A stretch of 64,000 bases of DNA from Anas platyrhynchos. Taxonomy: Eukaryota; Chordata; Aves; Anseriformes; Anatidae. This document shows positions 1-9,795 of the stretch, piece by piece. How positions within the stretch are numbered: the first letter of the stretch is position 1; each line of letters starts with the position of its first letter. The notes under the pieces are model-generated. The model searched no databases, was not told the DNA's origin, and saw only the letters and a list, made by a program, of their open reading frames with translations. Both the position numbers and the translations under genes were made by a program. Location of the stretch: the NCBI RefSeq assembly GCF_047663525.1, contig NC_092588.1:142622001-142686000 (forward strand), in the 5' to 3' direction.

Positions 1-1
1 T

Positions 2-565
2 AAACTCATTGTATTTGCTCCTAGCTTGTTACAGTTGCGTGAGATCACCAGACATAAATGGGCATTGCTTGCATTGGATTGCAATGATAATGTTGAATTG
101 TGTGGGGTTGCAGCTAGAGCGGCATTAGTAATTTCAGTGCCTGGAGTGGCATCTGCGGCCGCACGTAACATCTTAGAAAAATTGGTATGCTGGGCCAAGA
201 GGCAAGCCTATGCCACGACAGAGATACTTGAGGAGATGTTAGCAGATCAAAATAGTCTGCGACATCTGCTTTTACAGGATCAAGCTGCTATTGACATCCT
301 GCTTTTGGCTCAAAGGAATGGGTGTGAGGACTTTAAGGGAATGTACTGTTTAAACCTTTCTGATCATAATGAGTCAATTCACAAATCCATTACTTTCCTG
401 AAAGAGCATATGAGAAAGATTCAGTATGGTATCAATCCTTTCAATCAATGGTTCACTGACTTGTTTGAAACAAGGTGCAGATGGTTGCTGGGTTTAGTCA
501 CAAGGGGATTAAGGATTTGGTTTATGGTGGTGGTAATCATCGTTGTGTGTTGTAAGTATAGCTAA
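2..565 (+). CDS. env: Endogenous retrovirus env, transmembrane subunit, 3' part (partial at the left edge)
   Basis: An open frame runs in from the left edge and stops at 563-565. It resembles the C-terminal half of an alpharetrovirus-type (avian leukosis/EAV-like) envelope TM protein. Visible parts are a long helical heptad-rich segment, a Leu-rich immunosuppressive-type region containing QDQAAIDILLLAQ, a cysteine loop, and a C-terminal hydrophobic anchor of about 20 residues followed by a very short tail ending CCKYS. The cysteine motif that is normally CX6CC reads C-x6-Y-C, so one of the paired cysteines is lost. A short 3' leader, a polypurine tract and an LTR follow directly, as expected for the end of a provirus. 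SU, pol and gag would lie to the left of the window. Family assignment rests on motif and layout only. Confidence 0.8.
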   Translation, partial: KLIVFAPSLLQLREITRHKWALLALDCNDNVELCGVAARAALVISVPGVASAAARNILEKLVCWAKRQAYATTEILEEMLADQNSLRHLLLQDQAAIDILLLAQRNGCEDFKGMYCLNLSDHNESIHKSITFLKEHMRKIQYGINPFNQWFTDLFETRCRWLLGLVTRGLRIWFMVVVIIVVCCKYS

Positions 566-606
566 AGAGTCACTTGTAAAACTGCTGTGTCGGGCTTGGT
601 TTGCTC

Positions 607-624
607 AAAAGAAGAAGGGGGAAT
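607..624 (+). promoter_or_regulatory. Retroviral polypurine tract
   Basis: An almost pure A/G run ending in five G's and AAT lies directly before the TGTTG end of the LTR. This is the usual plus-strand priming site of a retrovirus and fixes the start of the LTR. Confidence 0.8.
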
Positions 625-1005
625 TGTTGAGGGATTTCTTGAAACAGCAAAAATCCCATGGCTTGCTGTAGCTGAGCAAACCAAGCTACCAGGGCAACTA
701 TGAGAAGTTCCCATGACAGTGTTCCCACATCGCCCAATTGAGGAACTCAGAAAAATATTGTTACCAGTAGCTGGCTTCAAGGACAAGGTCTATGTGACTG
801 CTAATCACAAGGGGGTTGTTTTCTTGCAGGTGGGGTTGTTTTCTTGCAGTTGTTTGTCTGAGTGCTTTTGACCAATAATCTTGTGTGAAACACTGTCCAC
901 CCCTGTTAAGTTCTCTATAAAAGTTAGGCTATTCGGGCAATAAAATGGAGCATGATCTGACTCTACTGTGTGTCTGTCGTGCTTTCGGCCGTGCTTCCTG
1001 CAACA
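625..1005 (+). mobile_element. 3' LTR of the alpharetrovirus-like provirus
   Basis: The element is 381 bp long and bounded by the perfect inverted ends TGTTG (625-629) and CAACA (1001-1005). It has a TATA box (TATAAAA, 916-922) and a polyadenylation signal (AATAAA, 939-944). Two consecutive 20-bp near-identical units (812-831 and 832-851, GGGGTTGTTTTCTTGCAG core) lie in U3. The base after the LTR begins GCGAAC, which is also the uninterrupted sequence at 35213 in the second copy of the region. GCGAAC is therefore the probable 6-bp target duplication; its left partner is outside the window. Confidence 0.85.
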
Positions 1006-1300
1006 GCGAACTTCGGCTCTGGTGCCTGGAGCACCTCCTGCCCTCCTTCTGCAGCGAGCTTGGTGTCTGCAAGGCTGTTTTCTCACTCCTCTCTTTCTCT
1101 CAGCTGCTGTTCCCAAGCAGATTTTTTTCCCGTTTCTTAAATATGCTCTCACAGAGGTGCAAACAACATCTCTTATTGGCTCAGCTCTTGCCAACGACAG
1201 TGCCCTTATCTAACATGGGGCAGCTTCTGGATTCTTCTTGCAGAAGTTACCCTTATGCCCCCTCCACTACCAAAACCTTGCCATGTAAACCCACAACACA
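1006..1300 (-). mobile_element. Right part of an older LTR interrupted by the provirus
   Basis: This is the same sequence as 35213-35507, the end of a longer minus-strand LTR-like element. Read on the minus strand it starts near TGTGTTGTGGG and has a CCAAT box (ATTGG on + at about 1175-1179) and a TATA-like TATTTAA (about 1138-1144). The rest of the LTR lies left of the provirus, outside the window. It is a nested insertion: the younger alpharetrovirus-like provirus landed inside this LTR. Confidence 0.55.
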
Positions 1301-2880
1301 AGCATATCTGAAGCTTATTTGCATATACAGCTCTATTTTCCTCTGGAATTAATCTCCATGTCAGAGAGGATCCTTTTGCCAATAATATATCAAGCGTCTG
1401 CACGACATCAGGTAACTTTTCTTTGGGAGTACTGATAGGAGAGGAGACAGTTGCTTCCTTCAAAGAAGGAAAGGCAAGAAGAAGTGCCTGTTTGTGACAT
1501 GTGAGTTATTTGGCTGTATGTTTATGCCGCAGTGTCACATCCATGCTTAATTTTCTCCTCGGCCAGGGGGCACTCAAATCAGCATCACATAAGACAGTGA
1601 AGAATAGCAGGCTGCAGGGCATTTCTTGCGCTTGGGGAGATGCTTTCCATCATTGTTACTGCACGAAGCTCCCGAGTACCATAACATTGAGATTTTTGTG
1701 GCTTGCCCACTGCACTCACTAAACCTTGTTCCCAAGTCCTTTATTTATTCGTTTCTCGTGCCGGTTTTGTAAACTTGTTTACCACACGAGGAAGTGCAGT
1801 AAGAAGCACATCACCAGGTTATATGCTGTGCTCCCGGGGAGAATGCTACTACTGAAGGAACAAGAGCAGCAGACTGGGGGGAAGGACTGGCCAAGACTGG
1901 CCAAGAGGAGGAGGTCTAAAGGATGAAGTGTAGGTCGCAGGATCACTGATAGCGATCGGGGGCTGCCTGCAGGCTCCTCTGTCGCCATGAGCAGAGCAGG
2001 CTTATCCTGCAGCCAAGGGGGTTGTGCAGCACAACGCAGCAGGAAGGTCAGGCTGAGCATGCAGTGTAGCACAGCCCAGCACAGCATGGCACAACATAGC
2101 ATTGCATGAAACAGCACAGCACAACACAGGGCCGTGCCTGCTCAGGTCATGGCTATGTGGATCACTAACTGCTTGATGTCCAGTGGTCTCCTGGTTGGCA
2201 TCCCTACACCTCCTGTCCCACTCTGATTTTACAACCTCCTTCTCAGAACCCAGAAGCTAGGTCTGGATTTAATCCAGTAATGTCAGCCTGTTGTATATTA
2301 CAATCACTTCCATTATATACACTGCGGTAGTCTCTTCCCCGGCCTGTTTACTGTCCACACACCCAGGGCTCACATCAACCTGGCTTGCTGCAGGGAATTT
2401 CAGGCACAGGATCCTAAACACCAACCCCACAGTGACCTGTAGCCTCAGCTCTGCACTAGACATAAGCTTTCCTGTGACAACTGTGCCAGCCCAACAACTG
2501 CTTGTTGCTGGCTGGCATGGTCTTGTTTTTGTTCCTCCTGTGACCTTTCCCCCTAACTCTTCCCCTTGTGCATGCCGACACTCATCTGCTCCCTCAGTGA
2601 GTTTGTTTGGCTCCTTAAACACAGGGGAAGCCACTCCCGTCTGTGGGCCAGATGACAGTGCTCTGGTGAAGGAGCTCCCTGAAGTCTGGACCTGAGGCTG
2701 AGCAAGAGGAAAGTGAGCTGTGAAAACACCTGCCTGCCGGCCTCCTCACCATCACCAGTGTGTGGCTCCAACCTAGCACAGTCAGTGGGGTCTGCCTCCA
2801 GAATTAAGACGGTGTTTGGAATATCTGGAAATTTCTGCTGCACTGGGAAAAAGAATCAAAGAACCATAGAGCCATACAAT
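1006..2880. repeat. Duplicated 5' flank, block 1 (partner 35213-37080)
   Basis: The block aligns base for base with 35213-37080 apart from roughly 25 substitutions and small indels (about 1.3% by eye). Apart from the LTR end it contains no recognisable gene. The short open frames here are not conserved as proteins and look like chance. It includes a CA-rich run built on AGCACAGC-like units at about 2060-2130. Homology breaks at 2880, where copy A carries CR1 insertions and copy B carries different ones. Confidence 0.9.
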
Positions 2881-2892
2881 ATCCTGAGTGTG

Positions 2893-4768
2893 TCACAGAA
2901 TCACAGAATCACAGAACTTCCAGGTTGGAAGAGACCTCAAGATCATCGAGTCCAACCTCTAACCTAACACAAACAGTCCCCACTAAACCATATCCCTAAG
3001 CTCTACATCTAAACGGCTTTTGAAGACTTCCAGGGATGGTGACTCCACCACCTCCCTGGGCAGCCTGTTCCAGTGCCTAACAACCCTTTCAGTAAAGAAG
3101 TTCTTCCTAACATCTAACCTAAAACTCCCCTGGCACAACTTTAGCCCATTCCCCCTCGTCCTGTCACCAGGCACATGGGAGAACAGGCCAACCCCCACCT
3201 CGCTACAGCCTCCTTTAAGGTATCTGTAGAGAGCGATAAGGTCGCCCCTGAGCTTCCTCTTCTCCAGGCTGAACAAGCCCAGCTCCTTCAGCCGCTCCTC
3301 GTAGGACTTGTTCTCCAGGCCCCTCACCAGCTTCGTCGCCTTTCTCTGGACCCGCTCAAGCACCTCCATGTCCTTCTTGTAGCAAGGGGCCCAAAACTGA
3401 ACACAGTACTCGAGGTGCGGCCTCACCAGAGCCGAGTACAGGGGGACGATCACCTCCCTAGCCCTGCTGGTCACAGTGTTTCTGATACAAGCCAGGATGC
3501 CGTTGGCCTTCTTGGCCACCTGAGCACACTGCTGGCTCATATTCAGACGAACATCAACCATCACTCCCAGGTCCTTCTCTGCCTGGCAGCTCTCCAACCA
3601 CTCATCTCCCAGCCTGTAGCTCTGCTTGGGGTTATTGCGCCCCAGGTGCAGGACCCGGCACTTGGCCTTGTTGAACTTCATGCAGTTGACCTCAGCCCAT
3701 CCGTGCAGCCTGTGCAGATCCTCCTGCAGAGCCTTCCTACCCTCGAGCACATTGACACACGCACCTAACTTGGTGTTTTCTGCGAACTTACTGAGGGTGC
3801 ACTCAATGCCCTCGTCCAGATCATTGATGAAGATATGAAAGAGGACCAGCCCCAGCACCGAGCCCTGGGGGACGCCACTAGTGACTGGCCTCCAACTGGA
3901 CATGACTCCATTTACCACGACTCTTTGGGCCCGGCTATCCAGCCAGTTTCTAACCCAACGAAGCGAGCGCCAGTCCAAGCCAAGAGCAGCCAGTTTCTTG
4001 AGGAGAATGCTGTGGGAGATGGTGTCAAAAGCCTAGCTGAAGTCAAGGTAGACCACATCCACAGCCTTTCCCTTGTCCACCCAGCGCGTCACTTTGTCAT
4101 AGAAGGAGATCAGGTTCGTCAAGCAGGATCTGCCTTCCATAAACCCATGCTGACTGGGCCTGATCGCCTGCTTGCCCTGCAAGTGCCGCGTGATGACTCT
4201 CAAGAGGATCTGCTCCATGAGCTTCCCTGGAACTGAGGTCAAACTGACAGGCCTGTAGTTCCCCGGGTCTGTCCTCCGGCCCTTCTTGTAGATGGGCGTC
4301 ACATTTGCTAGTCGCCAGTCAGCTGGGACCTCCCCCGATAGCCAGGACTGCTGATAAATGATGGATAGGGGCTTGGCCAGCTCCTCTGCCATTTCTCTCA
4401 TTACCCTTGGGTGGATCCCATACGGCCCCATCGACTTGTGCACATCCAAGTGCCGTAGCAGGTCACCAACCAGTTCTTCATGGATAGTGAGGGCCATATA
4501 CTGCTCCCCATCCCCTTCCACCAGCTCAGGGTACTGGGTATCCAGAGAACAACCGGTATTGCCGCTAAAGACTGAGGCAAAGAAGGCATTGAGCACCTCC
4601 GCCTTTTCCTCATCTCTTGTAACTAAGTTTCCCCCTGCATCCAGTAAAGGATGGAGATTCTCCTTAGTCCTCGTTTTTGTGTTGATGTATTTATAAAAGT
4701 GTTTTTTATTATCTTTAACGGCAGTAGCCAGATTGAGCTCCAGATGAGCTTTGGCCTTCCTAATTTTC
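2893..4768 (-). mobile_element. CR1 LINE, 3' 1.9 kb with reverse-transcriptase region
   Basis: Minus-strand CR1 ending in the CACAGAATCACAGAATC octamer tail at 2893-2910. The minus-strand frame from 4770 to 2983 encodes the reverse transcriptase half of ORF2: RT motifs ([31 protein letters not shown]) and then the C-terminal CR1 domain ([20 protein letters not shown]). It is dead: an in-frame TAG at 4033-4035 follows VYLDFS, and the catalytic FADD motif reads FAEN. The 5' part of the element is missing, as is usual for CR1. Confidence 0.92.
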
Positions 4769-5131
4769 ACAGAATCACAGAATCACAGAATCACAGAATT
4801 TCTAGGTTGGAAGAGACCTCAAGATCATCGAGTCCAACCTCTGACCTAACGCTAACAGTCCCCACTAAACCATATCCCTAAGCTCTACATCTAAATGGCT
4901 TTTGAAGACTTCCAGGGATGGTGACTCCACCACCTCCCTGGGCAGCCTGTTCCAATGCCTCACAACCCTTTCAGTAAAGAAGCTCTTCCTAACATCTAAC
5001 CTAAAACTTCCCTGGCGCAACTTTAGCCCGTTCCCCCTCGTCCTGTCACCAGGCACGTGGGAGAACAGGCCAACCCCCACCTCTCTACAGCCTCCTTTAA
5101 GGTATCTGTAGAGAGCGATAAGGTCGCCCCT
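4769..5131 (-). mobile_element. CR1 LINE, 3' fragment
   Basis: A second minus-strand CR1 3' end follows directly: four CACAGAAT octamer units at 4769-4800, then the standard 3' end and C-terminal ORF2 codons (minus-strand frame 5080-4865). It is truncated at about 5131. It lies head to tail with the preceding CR1 and is very close to it in sequence, so it belongs to the same young subfamily. Confidence 0.9.
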
Positions 5132-6225
5132 TATTTTGTCCCTGCACAGCCTCGCTACATCCTTATAGTCCTCCCTAGTGGCCTACCCACTTTTCCAAAG
5201 ATTATAAACCAAATGTGTCGGCTACATGTAACGAGCACAACACATAGGTCTGCTACTGGGTGTAAATCTTTAGGATAGAAAAAAAGATGGGCAAGCAATT
5301 AATTGCTCCATGCAGCCTTGGATGTAAGTACAGGGGAAGATCTAGCTGCCTCACTGTATGGGCTCAGCTCAGCAGTCACCCTGAAGTGGGTGGCCAAGGG
5401 GGTCTTGGGCAAAAGATGCAGCAGTTCTACAAGTTCTACTTCTGCTGTTGTTTGTCGCCTTGAATCTTCTTAATGTTCAGACCTCAGGTAATACCACAGT
5501 TTTTGGTTTAGTATACCGTATACATGAAAAAAGCCTAGGGCTTCCTGCATTGTCCAAAATTCACTGGAAGTTTTTTCTCCAGTCCATGGTGGGGTTTTTA
5601 CTCAACCAAGGTATGGCTGGGCTGAGGACAAAAACTCTTTCTGCTGCATTCAGGAAACAGTCAGAAATCACATTATGCTGCTTTGAAAGCCTGTGCGTGC
5701 CCTAAGTAAAAAGTTTCAATTTGAAGGTAAAATAAAGTTACACCATACTTTGGTTTGCAAATTCAATGGGGGATTCCCTTTTAAACCATTTATTACATCC
5801 AATATCAATAAAACTAGTTTGAAAGTGCAAAAACACAATTGTAATATTCATAATCAATAAAAATAAAAAATCATAAACCTAAAATTACCTGTGACCGTAA
5901 CTGCAGAGTTGGTACCGAAGTCACATGAAATCAAACAGCTTCCTGAAAAGACCAAAGAATATCTTTACCTTATTATAGAGAAATATCAACCAAAGTACAA
6001 ACAATTTATTTCTTCTTCTGAAAGCTGTAAAAAAGGTTCAAAGTGTCAAATGACATGGCATTTTTTGACACCTTACAGTGTTATAGTTAATAGAAAATTA
6101 ACCTAGATTGAAACATATTCTAATATTCAGCACCCACTCCCTACTAGGGTTATGCTATCTTGCATGACAAGAATTCTGTGAGATGGGCAATCAGAAAACT
6201 GATAATGGAAGACAGATAATAAGAC
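5132..6225. other. Non-genic DNA; 5221-6010 duplicated at 38312-39096
   Basis: No gene or RNA recognised. From 5221 the sequence matches copy B (38312 on) with about ten differences, including an AATT length difference near 5302. The right half is AT-rich. Homology stops at 6010, where copy B carries an LTR fragment; 6011-6246 has no partner in copy B. Confidence 0.7.
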
Positions 6226-7015
6226 ATCATAGAATCATAAAAAGGCTTGGGTTGGAAGGGACCTTAAAGATTATCCAGTTCCAACCCTTCTGCCATGGGT
6301 AGGGAAAGTAGCCACTACATCAGATTGCCAAGTGCCTTGTTTAACCTGGCCTTGAACGCCTGAAGGAATGGGGCATCCACAGTTCCTCTGGGCATGCCGT
6401 TCCAGTGCATTACCACCCTCTGAGTGAAGAATTTTCTCCTAACATCTAATCTAAATCTCCCCTCTTTTAGTTTAAAACCATTCCCCCTTGTCCTGTCATT
6501 GTTTGCCTGAGCAAAAAGTTGCACTCCGTCTTTTTTATAAGCCCCCTTTAAGTATTGAAAAATTGCAATAAGGTCTCTCCAGAGCCTACTGTTCTTCAGG
6601 CTGGCCATCCCCAGCTCTCTCAGCCTTTAGGAGAGGTGCTCCAGCCCTCTGATCCTCTTCGTGGCCCTCCTTTGGACCCATTCTAACAACTCCACACCTG
6701 ATTGCAGGACTCCAAGTGAGGCCTCACAAGGGAGGAGCAGAGGAGCACAACCATCTCCCTCCACTGCTGGCCATCCCTCTGTTGATGCAGCCCAGGATGC
6801 AGTTGCCCTTCTGGGCTGCAAGCACGCACTGCTGGCTCGTGTCGTGCTTTTTGTCCACCAGAACCCCGAGTGCTTCTCTGCAGGGCTACTCTCCATGAGT
6901 TCTTCTCCCAGTTTGCCCTCATGTTTGGGACTGCCCCAGCCCAGGTGCCGCACCTTGCACTTGGATTTGTTGAACCCCATTTGGTTTATGTGGGTGCACT
7001 TCTCAAGCTTGTCAA
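6226..7015 (-). mobile_element. CR1 LINE fragment (partner 39421-40090)
   Basis: Minus-strand CR1 of an older subfamily. The 3' end lies at about 6226 (CATAGAATCAT, then TTGGGTTGGAAGGGACC). ORF2 C-terminal codons are seen on the minus strand in 6608-6315 and 6980-6627, interrupted by frameshifts. The left part up to about 6918 has the same sequence in copy B. Confidence 0.88.
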
Positions 7016-7899
7016 GTTAGCTTCAGAGTAACCACCTTGTGAATCAGCCTAGTCATGACACTGTGGACACAGCATGTGGGTTAATTTAGTTGAAGTCCAT
7101 AAATAAGTCCCAATAAGCTCAGAATTCAGAAAAGTGATTGACTTAGATTTACAACTATGAAAATGAAAGCAGAATTTGAGATTTCAGAGCAGATTTCAAA
7201 GCTATTCAGTGACAGTATTTTTTTTTCCCCACAGGACAGTGGCTGTCTTGTTACTATTTGGAAAGAACTGGGTCCCACAGCCAGGGAAGACACTAACAAA
7301 CAACATATGAGCTCTCTTGACTCATCCAAGGTTATATTTCAATTAGCAAATAAGAAAAGGAGAAAGATGAGTTTGGGTAGTTGATGTGAAATCTGATGGA
7401 CTTGTTGCCTTTAGAGCTTGCTTCTGGGTATTCTAATGTAAGTTCTGCTTTTAAGAAAAGAGTATTTAGGAGAGCTCAACATTGTTTTTGATTTCTTGGT
7501 GGGCTCAAATATTTTGTAACTATTTGTCTTTTGAGAAGTCTTTTTATACTTGCATATTTAAACACTACTGCTTTGCAACAGTAGCATCATACATGACACA
7601 CAAGTTTTAATAGTTTATGCTTAGTTTTCACAGTTGGTGCCTCCAGGAAACAAACAGGGCTTCAAATACTGGTTCAGATTTGTTGAAATAAATAATAAAC
7701 CAATTTGACATGTTACTTTAAAGACAGAGCCTTTTAAAACATGTTCTTTCAAACCCTTTGGGCAATCTCATGGCAAGGGTAGTATCTGCAATTATGTAAG
7801 TACCTGTAATTGTGTAAGTTAAGATAAGACAGACTTTCCTTTTATCCTAGTATAAAACTTGATTTCGTCAAGAATGTACTACCCCAAGGAAGGAGTATT
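7016..7899. other. Unique DNA upstream of PKS copy A, absent from copy B
   Basis: AT-rich sequence with no recognisable gene or repeat. In copy B it is replaced by about 7.5 kb of mobile elements (40090-47546), so any distal control elements here belong to copy A only. Confidence 0.5.
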
Positions 7900-8010
7900 G
7901 AACTTTAGTCTGAGCTACTGATTAATGATAATGACTCATTTTTTTCCCTTAAAAGGCGTTCACATTTTCACGTCTTAGCATGGATTTGAATATGAAACCT
8001 CCTAGAACCC

Positions 8011-8020
8011 TTTATAAAGG
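8011..8020 (+). promoter_or_regulatory. Candidate TATA box of PKS copy A
   Basis: TTTATAAAGG lies about 48 bases before a good splice donor (GATATAAG|GTAAGAG, donor GT at 8069-8070). A start site near 8040 would give a short non-coding first exon (about 8040-8068). The element is identical at 47661-47670 in copy B. The assignment is inferred from spacing and conservation between the copies, with no transcript data. Confidence 0.4.
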
Positions 8021-8039
8021 ACTTCCAAGGACTCATCCT

Positions 8040-8068
8040 GTTAGTACACCCTACTGGGATGATATAAG
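8040..8068 (+). other. Candidate non-coding exon 1 of PKS copy A
   Basis: A short stretch between the candidate TATA box and a consensus donor (AAG|GTAAGAG). The coding exon at 9788 begins with an acceptor only eight bases before the ATG, so at least one upstream exon must exist. A second possible 5' UTR exon is 8916-8944, with a pyrimidine-rich acceptor ending TTTGTAG and donor AAG|GTAGGC. Confidence 0.35.
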
Positions 8069-8244
8069 GTAAGAGTTAAATATCTCACTGGATAATTCTA
8101 TAGATGCCAAAGACATATTTTGTCTTAAAATCAAAATGCCCTTATTTTTCTATTATATGCTATTTAGGTGATAACTTAAAAAAATGCTTCAAAGCACCTT
8201 TGTGGTAAGAGTATCTATGTTGAGTTTTGCAGCTTCAGGTTGGC

Positions 8245-8420
8245 AGTGAAATTAAAATATGAAATAGAAATAACGTAGAAGTCAATAGATCACAAGTAGA
8301 AATTAAACAGATTTTAATTACAAATTAAATAAACATTAAAGTATGAAATAACAATGGAATAGAAATTGAAATACAAAACAGAAATTAAAGAAGAAATTGA
8401 TAGAAATAGAAACTAAAATC
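8245..8420. repeat. Degenerate AGAAATTAAA-type short repeats
   Basis: Imperfect units resembling AGAAATTAAA / GAAATAGAAAT recur about a dozen times, without fixed spacing. It sits in the first intron and is conserved in copy B at about 47895-48070. Confidence 0.5.
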
Positions 8421-9795
8421 TGAGTCTAATGTGGGAAAAAAGATCCTAAGTCACAAATACTTTTACATGTTTGTATCATCGTATTTCCTTCTGACTTCTT
8501 GGAACAGATCTCCATTCTTCTAGATGGAGATGAATTTGAACGAGCCAGAAGAAACAACTTTCATGGCATTTTAGAATTATTGTTTTTCAAATAGAACTTA
8601 CACCTAGAAAACCATATCCTAGTCTCTTTATTTTTACTAGGTGGCCCTCCAACTCTGTCTCGGCACTGTGAAGTAAATTTTTCAAAGTATGATTCTGAAC
8701 AGTGGTTTTTAATTTCACATTTCGAGACTAACCCTCTAGAAATCATAGCTATGGATGATCTCTGGGGCTGTAAATCAGCCTCATCCCTGCTTCACTGCAG
8801 TCAGTTACGCTGAAGGGCCCTTTAGGACCTACCGTGGTATCACCGAGATAAGATTCTTATAATTCTCAAACATTGCTAAAAATCCTTTTCAATGTTTCCC
8901 TTCTTCCCTTTGTAGGGTGAATTAAGTCCAGCAAGAGCTCTAAGGTAGGCATCTTAGTGAGTTCTAATTAATTGCATTGTACTGATTTTTATCCCCCAAC
9001 TTCATTTACCAGAATTAAACAAAAAAAAACAGCTTTAAAGACTATGCTGAGATATTTCTTTTGATGTGTAATGTCCTTTTCTTTGCCATTGTATTTGTTG
9101 AAAAATATCACGTTTTCATTTTGTATTTCTTCCCAACAATAAGCTTTCTCTTTGAAGCCAGAAATGAGATGAAAGGGAAGTTATTGTGTGGCTGTAGTGG
9201 TGCTACTTGGAGACTGCCCATTATTGTCAATACAGCTATCTCATAGCTGTTGGTGTCTTTGAGCATGGTCAGTGGGGGTTAACCTCTGAAAACAGAGGAG
9301 GGTGATTTAGACACCTGTTGCCTGTTTAGCTTGTCTGATTTTAACCAATAACTTGCAGAGTCTGCTTGGGGACTATTTTCTGAAAAGGATGGAGATGATA
9401 GAGCTGAAAGTGTACCTTGGTCAATGCGTATTTCCCTACTGTTCCCAAAGTATGAAGCAGGGCTGATCAGAGAAAAGTCTCAAAAGCAGATTATCTGGTG
9501 ATGGGAGTAGCAGGGGTTAAACAGTAAAAAGGGAGTGTCTGTGAATAAGGAAGTCTGGGGAATTGGTCTGGGATTTTCCTCTAAATGTGACAGAAAAATA
9601 CCCTGCAGGTCTGGTCACCTTTGGAGAGTGTCCTTTGTCATCACAGCCAAAGGCAGATCACCCAGGATTAATCTACCTTTGAACAAGTGTATGTGCTTGT
9701 GGGAAATTCACCCTTGAAACTAATATTTATCTAATGAGAAATGTATAATTGATTGATCTGATTGACGTTTCTACTTGTATTGTGCAGCCCAGAGA

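Noticed and set aside
3175..3768. 197-codon plus-strand open frame
   Set aside because: It is the antisense shadow of the CR1 reverse-transcriptase frame on the minus strand.
8916..8944. 29-base internal 5' UTR exon
   Set aside because: Acceptor and donor are good, but without transcripts it cannot be separated from chance, so it is mentioned only under exon 1.
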